Source of the DNA: Candidatus Nitrosoglobus terrae
Lineage (GTDB): Bacteria > Pseudomonadota > Gammaproteobacteria > Nitrosococcales > Nitrosococcaceae
Direction: 5' to 3'
Length of the DNA: 64,000 nucleotides
Assembly: GCF_002356115.1 (NCBI RefSeq)
Contig: NZ_AP014836.1
Coordinates: 1,861,091-1,925,090, forward strand
The notes under the pieces were generated by a model. It saw nothing but the letters and a program-made list of their open reading frames with translations. It did not search any database and was not told the origin of the DNA. The translations under genes were made by a program, and so were the position numbers. Position 1 is the first letter of the stretch; each line of letters opens with the position of its first letter. Positions 1 through 11,119 of this stretch are shown one piece after another.

Positions 1-3036
<3,036 letters not shown>

Positions 3037-3126
3037 TTATAATCAACAATTCACTAAAATAAGATAAATAATCACATTATTATACCGTTTCTTGCTATTG
3101 ACTGCACCTCATAGGGGACTACTTAG

Positions 3127-4470
3127 ATGGATAAGCATGCTAATAGCCTACAATCCAAGCAGAATATTTATTCTATCTCCCGTTTAATACATGAAGCCCG
3201 TGGAATCCTTGAACAATCTTTTCCACTGCTTTGGGTGGCAGGAGAGATCTCTAATCTATCTCAACCCTCTTCGGGTCATCTTTATTTTACGCTGAAAGAT
3301 AAAACGGCTCAGGTGCGCTGCGCTATGTTCCGTAATCGCAACCATCGACTAGGATTTATTCTGGCCAATGGAATCCAAGTACTGGCTTGCGCTCAGGTCA
3401 GCCTATACGAAGCTCGGGGAGAATTTCAACTCATTATCGAATCGTTAGAAGAAGCGGGTGATGGTGCCTTACGACGTGCTTTTGAAGCCCTAAAATACCG
3501 GCTAGCTGCTGAAGGGTTATTTGCGCTAGAACATAAACAACCCTTACCAACTTTACCCCAGCGTATTGGCGTTATTACCTCCCCTTCAGGGGCAGCTATC
3601 TGCGATATTCTCAGCGTACTTAAGCGACGTTTTCCCGCGATCCCGGTGCTGATCTATCCGGTACCTGTTCAAGGGGAAGGAGCTGCTCAACAAATTGCAG
3701 CTGCCATTAGTAAAGCCGATCAGCGTCGTGACTGCGATCTTTTGATCTTGGCGCGGGGGGGCGGATCTTTAGAAGATCTATGGGCATTTAATGAAGCAGT
3801 ATTAGCCTATGCTATCTATCACTGTACCCTGCCCATAATTTGTGGTGTAGGCCATGAAATAGATTTCACTATTGCCGATCTAGTCGCCGATCAGCGAGCA
3901 CCCACCCCTTCAGCAGCGGCAGAAATGGCGGTGCCTGATAGTCGAGAATGGTATCAGCGCTTTGCTCAGCTTAAGCAACGACTTCATCTGTTATGTCAGC
4001 AATATTTACACTACCAAAACCAGCAGGTTAAAAACTTAACGGCTCGCCTTCGCCATCCTCACAGCCAACAACAGGCGTTAGCCCAACGGGTAGATGAGTT
4101 AGAACTGCGCCTTAATCGAGCTTACATCACTTTAAATAAGGAGCGGAACATGCATCTAAATCATCTGATTCCGCGCCTCAAAGCCCTTTCTCCACCCCAA
4201 CAATTAAAAGCTTACCGGCTACGCTTAATAGAATTGGCGCAACGTCTCCGAAATGCTAAGCAACGCTACTTAGCGCAACAACAAAGGCGGCTTGAAGTAG
4301 CGCAACGTGCCCTCCAAGGGATCAGCCCCTTAGCAACCTTAGAACGAGGTTATGCCATTGTCACTGGATCTACGGGCATCGTACGAGTAGCCCATCAGCT
4401 TCAACTCGGGGAAAATATTGAAGTTCAGTTTGCAAGCAGCCGTATTCAAGGCAAAGTAACTAAAATATAG
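3127..4470 (+). CDS. xseA: Exodeoxyribonuclease VII large subunit
   Basis: Large subunit of the single-strand-specific exonuclease that trims DNA ends during repair. The 447-residue length is normal. An N-terminal OB-fold (about residues 15-115, with VAGEISNLSQPSSGHLYFTL) is followed by the conserved catalytic core with PQRIGVITSPSGAA, LARGGGSLEDLWAFNE and CGVGHEIDFTIADLVAD. A long Gln- and Arg-rich coiled-coil region follows, then a C-terminal segment with LERGYAIV. It lies 5 bp upstream of mutL on the same strand, so the two repair genes are probably co-transcribed. The small subunit xseB is not in the window. Confidence 0.96.
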   Translation: MDKHANSLQSKQNIYSISRLIHEARGILEQSFPLLWVAGEISNLSQPSSGHLYFTLKDKTAQVRCAMFRNRNHRLGFILANGIQVLACAQVSLYEARGEFQLIIESLEEAGDGALRRAFEALKYRLAAEGLFALEHKQPLPTLPQRIGVITSPSGAAICDILSVLKRRFPAIPVLIYPVPVQGEGAAQQIAAAISKADQRRDCDLLILARGGGSLEDLWAFNEAVLAYAIYHCTLPIICGVGHEIDFTIADLVADQRAPTPSAAAEMAVPDSREWYQRFAQLKQRLHLLCQQYLHYQNQQVKNLTARLRHPHSQQQALAQRVDELELRLNRAYITLNKERNMHLNHLIPRLKALSPPQQLKAYRLRLIELAQRLRNAKQRYLAQQQRRLEVAQRALQGISPLATLERGYAIVTGSTGIVRVAHQLQLGENIEVQFASSRIQGKVTKI

Positions 4471-4475
4471 CTGAG

Positions 4476-6236
4476 ATGACCACCCCAACCGTTCCCCGTA
4501 TTCAGCGTTTATCTCCTGCGCTGGCTAGCCAGATAGCTGCTGGAGAAGTCGTTGAACGACCGGCTTCTGTGCTTAAAGAGTTGATTGAAAACTCCCTAGA
4601 TGCGGGAGCCCAGCATATTGAAATTGAAAGCGAAGCAGGCGGTATTGGCTTGATCCGTATTCGTGATGATGGTTACGGCATTCACCCTGAAGATCTCTCT
4701 CTGGCCTTAAGCTCCCGGGCTACCAGTAAAATTCACCGAGCAGAAGAATTACTGGCTATCACTACCTTAGGTTTTCGCGGTGAAGCCTTAGCCAGTATTC
4801 AGGCTGTTTCCCGCTTGAGCCTCAGTTCTCGCATAGTAGACGCTAATCACGGCTGGCGCATTCAGGAAAATAGATCACCTCAGCCCATCGCTCATCCTGT
4901 GGGCACTACGGTTGAGGTGCGTGATTTATTTTATAACACCCCAGCCAGGCGCCGTTTTCTTCGGGAGGAAAAAACCGAATTTATACGCTTAAAATCTACC
5001 CTTACCCGACTAGCCCTAAGCCACTTTAACGTGGGTTTTCGTGCAAACTACAATGGCCGCCCTCTCCTTGCCCTACCTGCTCACCATTGCCCAGCTGAGC
5101 GATTAAAACGGGTAGCGGCTGTCTACGGACAAGGTTTTGTTGCAAACAGCTTATACGTTGAACAAGAACAGGACGAATTACGCCTATGGGGCTGGATCGG
5201 AAACCCCGCCTTCTCCTGCGGTCACAATAATTTACAGTATTTCTATACTAATCATCGTATGGTTCGGGATAGATTACTCACCCAAGCCGCCCGCCAAGCC
5301 TATGGCAACCGCCTTCCTCAAGGCCGACACCCAGCCTATCTATTATATTTAGAGCTACCCCCTAACCAATTGGATGTGAACGCCCACCCCACCAAAAATG
5401 AACTTCGGTTTCGGCAAGCCCGACAAGTCCACAGCTTTATTGTGCGCACCCTTATTGAAGTGCTCAAACAACCCGAATTACAAGGACAGTCCTGGTTACC
5501 TGTATCACTACTACAATCCAGCCGCTACCCCAATCTCAAAGAAAAACCCGCTAAAACAACCCACACTATTGCAGAACACCTAACCCCCTATCATACCCAA
5601 CCCCTAAAAAAACACGTACCCGAAGCAACAGAAGATAACGATCCATTGCTAGGCCAAGCCCAAACATTGGTACTTAACCGCTATCTGTTAGCAGAAAATA
5701 AAACAGGACTCATCTTAGTTGATACCTATATGGCCAAAGCCCATCTAACTCAGACACGCCTACAAATAGCCTATGCTAATGACAATATCACACAACAACC
5801 ATTACTTTTTCCCCTCACTCTCAACGTTCTAGCTAGCCAAGCAGAATGGGTAGAGCTACACGGCTCCAAGTTACTGGAATTAGGGTTTGGGTTATACCGA
5901 CTAGGCCCTGAGCTTTTAATTCTCCGAGAAGCCCCTACCCAACTTAAAGGGCTTAACTTTAAATCATTCCTGCACGCATTGCTGCTTCAATTAACTACAC
6001 AGCCACAAAAACCCCTTGAGCTAGCTTTCATTAGAGAAGGGATTATTAACCTGATAGGCTCGCACCTAGCGCCATCAACGCCTCCCCTTTCCCTACCTGA
6101 AATGAACGCTCTCCTTCGGGATCTAGAACATTTTTATCAGCATACATCAACCCTTAACCGCAAGCTTCCTTGGCGGGAGTTCCCTAAAGATCAAATTGAG
6201 GCTTGGTTCTCCTCGCCACACGATCAGAACACCTGA
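4476..6236 (+). CDS. mutL: DNA mismatch repair protein MutL
   Basis: ATPase that links MutS mismatch recognition to strand incision. The N-terminal GHKL ATPase half is clear: IAAGEVVERPASVLKELIEN, ENSLDAGA, DDGYGI and GFRGEALASI. The C-terminal half is weakly conserved. Where endonuclease-type MutL proteins carry the metal-binding DQHA..E motif, this protein reads LVDTYMAKAHL, so that motif is lost and a MutH-type nicking partner would be expected, as in E. coli. The length of 586 is slightly shorter than the E. coli protein. The TGA stop (6234-6236) is directly followed by the last CRISPR repeat with no intergenic base, so there is no private terminator, and read-through would make RNA antisense to the array. 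Confidence 0.96.
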   Translation: MTTPTVPRIQRLSPALASQIAAGEVVERPASVLKELIENSLDAGAQHIEIESEAGGIGLIRIRDDGYGIHPEDLSLALSSRATSKIHRAEELLAITTLGFRGEALASIQAVSRLSLSSRIVDANHGWRIQENRSPQPIAHPVGTTVEVRDLFYNTPARRRFLREEKTEFIRLKSTLTRLALSHFNVGFRANYNGRPLLALPAHHCPAERLKRVAAVYGQGFVANSLYVEQEQDELRLWGWIGNPAFSCGHNNLQYFYTNHRMVRDRLLTQAARQAYGNRLPQGRHPAYLLYLELPPNQLDVNAHPTKNELRFRQARQVHSFIVRTLIEVLKQPELQGQSWLPVSLLQSSRYPNLKEKPAKTTHTIAEHLTPYHTQPLKKHVPEATEDNDPLLGQAQTLVLNRYLLAENKTGLILVDTYMAKAHLTQTRLQIAYANDNITQQPLLFPLTLNVLASQAEWVELHGSKLLELGFGLYRLGPELLILREAPTQLKGLNFKSFLHALLLQLTTQPQKPLELAFIREGIINLIGSHLAPSTPPLSLPEMNALLRDLEHFYQHTSTLNRKLPWREFPKDQIEAWFSSPHDQNT

Positions 6237-9200
6237 GAAACACCCCCACGGGCGTGGGGAAGACGCATCCGTGAGAATGAGGGGGATGGCAACGGGGGAA
6301 ACACCCCCACGGGCGTGGGGAAGACATTCATACAAGCAAGGACTACACACATGAAAGAGAAACACCCCCACGGGCGTGGGGAAGACCGTCGAGAAGCGAT
6401 TTTTATGACAAGACCCCCGGAAACACCCCCACGGGCGTGGGGAAGACCGGAGCTGTCCATAAGCACGTCTGGCGGTGGAGGAAACACCCCCACGGGCGTG
6501 GGGAAGACAATGTATCTATAGTAAAACGAGCTTTCTATATAGAAACACCCCCACGGGCGTGGGGAAGACCCGTTCGGGGAACAGCTGCATATCCATCCGC
6601 CGGAAACACCCCCACGGGCGTGGGGAAGACCAAAGATAAAGTCGAGGGCTGAGTATGATCTCAGAAACACCCCCACGGGCGTGGGGAAGACGATATGCAG
6701 CGCTCAAACTCTAGAGAATAAGGGGAAACACCCCCACGGGCGTGGGGAAGACATACCGGAGGCCGCTGCTATATTTCTTACTATAGAAACACCCCCACGG
6801 GCGTGGGGAAGACTCTTAGCGAAAAGGTTTTTAGGAATATTTCAAAGAAACACCCCCACGGGCGTGGGGAAGACAACATTAAACGTTCTCATTATCACTC
6901 CGATTTAGAAACACCCCCACGGGCGTGGGGAAGACCTAGCCGTGACCGTCTTTAAAAGTAAAGACAAAGAAACACCCCCACGGGCGTGGGGAAGACTTTC
7001 TAGTTCTAGCTCATCTCGATTACGCGGCAGAAACACCCCCACGGGCGTGGGGAAGACTCGTTGTCTTATAAGTAACGCCGTCGCTAATCAGAAACACCCC
7101 CACGGGCGTGGGGAAGACTCGCCGATTTTCACTTCGCAAAAAAGCTGGGAAGAAACACCCCCACGGGCGTGGGGAAGACCCGGCTCTGTACCAAGTCAGT
7201 GAAAGCGACCAAGAAACACCCCCACGGGCGTGGGGAAGACGGCATATTTACCGAAAAGCCTAATCGCGTGCCAGAAACACCCCCACGGGCGTGGGGAAGA
7301 CAAAAAAATGAGCGTACAAAAATTAAAAACTTTAGAAACACCCCCACGGGCGTGGGGAAGACATTCAAGTCACCTACCTTTACTTCACAGAAAAGGAAAC
7401 ACCCCCACGGGCGTGGGGAAGACAATGTATGAAAAGCTCGTTTTAATATAGGTGCAGAAACACCCCCACGGGCGTGGGGAAGACAAAAGACTATATAAGA
7501 TGTGTATCAACAAAAAGGAAACACCCCCACGGGCGTGGGGAAGACGATAGTCTCAGTGTCGTACGATAGTTTTACGTGGAAACACCCCCACGGGCGTGGG
7601 GAAGACCACCATCCTTGTAGTGCTTAATGAAGCGTCTGAGAAACACCCCCACGGGCGTGGGGAAGACTGCAGGATATCTTTAAAAAACGTTTTTACTACA
7701 GAAACACCCCCACGGGCGTGGGGAAGACTTATCTTACGATACTAGCTACAGTAATATAAAGGAAACACCCCCACGGGCGTGGGGAAGACACTGTGTGACT
7801 GTCATCGCTTGAAGAAACTAAAGAAACACCCCCACGGGCGTGGGGAAGACCTATCATAAGACACTGAGACTATCGTTTCTTTAGAAACACCCCCACGGGC
7901 GTGGGGAAGACAGAAATCTCATATTTTACTTGCATCCCTCAGGAGAAACACCCCCACGGGCGTGGGGAAGACAGAAATCTCATATTTTACTTGCATCCCT
8001 CAGGAGAAACACCCCCACGGGCGTGGGGAAGACTCTTTCCCTAGAGTTCCAAGTAAGATAACTTTAGAAACACCCCCACGGGCGTGGGGAAGACGCGCGG
8101 AGTGAGGTTTAAGGGGTATATCGGGTAGAAACACCCCCACGGGCGTGGGGAAGACTTCCAAGCGCTCCAGTCGCTCCATGCTAGAACAGAAACACCCCCA
8201 CGGGCGTGGGGAAGACCCTAGGGAACGGATTCTGGGAAGATTTGCCTGAGAAACACCCCCACGGGCGTGGGGAAGACTTTTAGAGTATGTAAAAGATAAC
8301 CCTAAACCCGGAAACACCCCCACGGGCGTGGGGAAGACAAGTTTGGGGGGTGGCTAAAATATACGATGATAGAAACACCCCCACGGGCGTGGGGAAGACC
8401 CATGAGTGTCTGCCTTTTCTAGATGAGAACCAGAAACACCCCCACGGGCGTGGGGAAGACGCTACATCCCAATTATTCAGACAAAACCTGTAAGAAACAC
8501 CCCCACGGGCGTGGGGAAGACACAAGGAGAAACAAAATGGTTAGACGAGTAAAAGAAACACCCCCACGGGCGTGGGGAAGACTCGCCTACTTTCACTTCA
8601 CAAAAAAGCTGAGAAGAAACACCCCCACGGGCGTGGGGAAGACTTGTACACATGAAACATTACATTTACAAAGAAGGAAACACCCCCACGGGCGTGGGGA
8701 AGACGGAGCCGGTTCTCTAACCCGCCATCCTTTCGTGGAAACACCCCCACGGGCGTGGGGAAGACTAAGCGACGTGACTAGAGATGAAGTAAGAGAGAGA
8801 AACACCCCCACGGGCGTGGGGAAGACAGAGGTGATGCAGTAAGACAGGCTATGGAGAAAGAAACACCCCCACGGGCGTGGGGAAGACGCTTGGAACGCAT
8901 CACAGAACTGAAAAAAAGCAGAAACACCCCCACGGGCGTGGGGAAGACCAAAATCGCTAAAGCATGCAAAAACATCCACGAGAAACACCCCCACGGGCGT
9001 GGGGAAGACACGCTACCTATCCTAGAAGCCTCAGAACCCATAGAAACACCCCCACGGGCGTGGGGAAGACTTTGCACTAGATAAGAGCTGGAGCCTAAAA
9101 GAGGAAACACCCCCACGGGCGTGGGGAAGACTCCTCTTTTCCGGTAGAGGTGCCCACGTAGACGGAAACACCCCCACGGGCGTGGGGAAGACGTTCCATG

Positions 9201-10717
9201 TGCCCGATATGGGCGTGGAGTGAGGGAAACACCCCCACGGGCGTGGGGAAGACAGCCGTGCCCCTTCAACGCGCCCTGAAACCTTAGAAACACCCCCACG
9301 GGCGTGGGGAAGACAGCATACGATAGAAAAAGTAATAATAAAGGGGAGAAACACCCCCACGGGCGTGGGGAAGACAAAACAGGAGTACAAAAAATGAGCA
9401 TACAAAAAGAAACACCCCCACGGGCGTGGGGAAGACTCAAATCGTAGATGTCTTTGCATGCTTTAGCGAGAAACACCCCCACGGGCGTGGGGAAGACCCC
9501 AAGTTTCAGAGGAAATAAAAGAGCCGGCCAGAAACACCCCCACGGGCGTGGGGAAGACCGCAGCGCGGAGTAAAACTTATAGACCCCGGGGGAAACACCC
9601 CCACGGGCGTGGGGAAGACCGCGTTTATCCAGAACTGACCCGGGGCTTTTCAGAAACACCCCCACGGGCGTGGGGAAGACCATCATCAAGATAGCTATTT
9701 AACATAATATACAGAAACACCCCCACGGGCGTGGGGAAGACTTGATGGAACATGGGAAGACGGCGCTAAAGACAGAAACACCCCCACGGGCGTGGGGAAG
9801 ACATCCTGATAATAATGGTTATCCGCGGGGATGATGAAACACCCCCACGGGCGTGGGGAAGACCAGTACTTTAATGGAAGGAACCTAGCTATCTTGGAAA
9901 CACCCCCACGGGCGTGGGGAAGACAAAAGTCAGGAAGGGCGCTAAAATAAATCATGAGAAACACCCCCACGGGCGTGGGGAAGACGCATCATCCCCCGCA
10001 TCATCGCACCAGCACCTAGAAACACCCCCACGGGCGTGGGGAAGACTATAAAAAAGTCATGAGCAGCGCTAAAAATAAAGAAACACCCCCACGGGCGTGG
10101 GGAAGACTTGAAAAGCACAGGGCTATATCTACCAGCTCTAGAAACACCCCCACGGGCGTGGGGAAGACAAAGTAAGCGTCAATTCGCTAACTAGATAAAT
10201 GGAAACACCCCCACGGGCGTGGGGAAGACCTAGATGTTCTCATTATATGAAAAAGTATATTGGAAACACCCCCACGGGCGTGGGGAAGACTTAAAGAACT
10301 AGCGAGCAAGGTGTGACAATGGAGAAACACCCCCACGGGCGTGGGGAAGACTGAAGATAAAAACGGGGTTATGATTTCATCTGAGAAACACCCCCACGGG
10401 CGTGGGGAAGACTAGCTTCCTCTAGAACCGTTTGTTTTTTATTGAGAAACACCCCCACGGGCGTGGGGAAGACCAATGACTGCTGTCAAAACCCAGTCCA
10501 GCGATAGAAACACCCCCACGGGCGTGGGGAAGACCAGTTAAATGAATGGTGTTACAGGAACCCTAAAGAAACACCCCCACGGGCGTGGGGAAGACCCTTG
10601 GCAACAGCAGTCCGATCTTCTTCCTCGAGAAACACCCCCACGGGCGTGGGGAAGACTTGTCCGGAATTGGTTTGCTTAAATAACCACCTGAAACACCCCC
10701 ACGGGCGTGGGGAAGAC
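6237..10717 (-). CRISPR. Type I-E CRISPR array, 74 repeats and 73 spacers
   Basis: I checked the start of each repeat by hand: a 28-bp repeat recurs every 61 bp from 6237 to 10690 without one change of period, giving 74 repeats and 73 spacers of exactly 33 bp. I see no variant repeat, including the leader-distal one at 6237. Read on the minus strand (the crRNA strand), the repeat begins GTCTTCCCC, has arms CCCCAC and GTGGGG around a GCCC loop, and ends GTGTTTC. It is a normal Cas6e substrate that would leave an 8-nt handle once the PAM-derived base after the repeat is counted. The leader and cas2 lie at the high-coordinate end, so new spacers enter near 10690 and the oldest are next to mutL. 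Confidence 0.99.
7884..8005 (-). repeat. Tandem duplication of one repeat-spacer unit inside the array
   Basis: The spacers at 7912-7944 and 7973-8005 are identical over all 33 bases, and both begin agaaatctcatatttt on the plus strand. The flanking repeats are also identical, so a 61-bp unit has been duplicated exactly. It lies about 29 units from the leader-distal end. It probably arose by slippage or recombination between repeats rather than by a second acquisition. Confidence 0.98.
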
Positions 10718-10822
10718 ACTGAGATTCTAAGGGATTTCTGCATCATTATGAAGCCCTTAACGGGTACAGAAAATTTAATATTTTGTTAAAGAACTTTGGT
10801 GATCGATAGCCTCCTAATAGAG
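10718..10822 (-). promoter_or_regulatory. CRISPR leader
   Basis: This is the 105-bp AT-rich gap between the cas2 stop and the first repeat. It is the expected place for the array promoter and the adaptation signals. On the minus strand it contains GTTCTTTAACA and then AATATTAAATTTTC. Close to the repeat junction is an inverted repeat, TAAGGG (10728-10733) with CCCTTA (10754-10759). I cannot assign a -35/-10 pair with confidence, and no clear match to the IHF consensus is visible. Confidence 0.8.
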
Positions 10823-11119
10823 TTAATTTACCTCTTTCAAGGTTTCCACAATCAATTGAAGACCCGAAAGGGTGATCGTAGGTTTACGGGGTGGGCCAAT
10901 GGTTCTGATCTCAAAACCCGGTGAGCGGGGAATCGAACGGACAAGCAGCACACCGGATTCTACCGGGCAGTGTTTGTACAGATAATCCACCACTGTAGTG
11001 GCGACCGAATCTTTGATACCCGAGACAAATACATTAGGCCGAGGCTCAATAAACCATAATTTCATCCGCCCACGCACCGCAGGCGGTAAGTCATTTGCAA
11101 TAACGATTAGCACGTCCAC
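10823..11119 (-). CDS. cas2: CRISPR-associated endonuclease Cas2, type I-E
   Basis: Forms the dimer that bridges two Cas1 dimers in the spacer-integration complex. The protein has 98 residues, usual for Cas2e, with an N-terminal beta strand VLIVIANDLPPAVRGRM in the I-E style (compare E. coli NCPPALRG) and a C-terminal GFEIRTIG segment. It starts at a GTG inside the cas1 coding region, giving a 29-bp overlap; a second GTG two codons later (11113) is also possible. It is the last gene before the leader. A long overlap with cas1 suggests fixed stoichiometry of the adaptation proteins. Confidence 0.95.
   Translation of the reverse strand: MDVLIVIANDLPPAVRGRMKLWFIEPRPNVFVSGIKDSVATTVVDYLYKHCPVESGVLLVRSIPRSPGFEIRTIGPPRKPTITLSGLQLIVETLKEVN

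Noticed and set aside
6875-10262. Spacers at 6875 and 10230 share an 11-base run (GTTCTCATTAT)
   Set aside because: With 73 spacers on both strands, an 11-base match is expected about once by chance, and the flanking bases do not align.
6265-10689. Self-targeting spacers
   Set aside because: I noticed no spacer matching the rest of this window, but could not search systematically; the remaining genome is not available.
6224-10746. Many open frames with repeated PHARGGVS, SSPRPWGCF, TPTGVGKT and similar peptides
   Set aside because: They are translations of the CRISPR repeat in various frames, made long by the 61-bp period. They are not genes.
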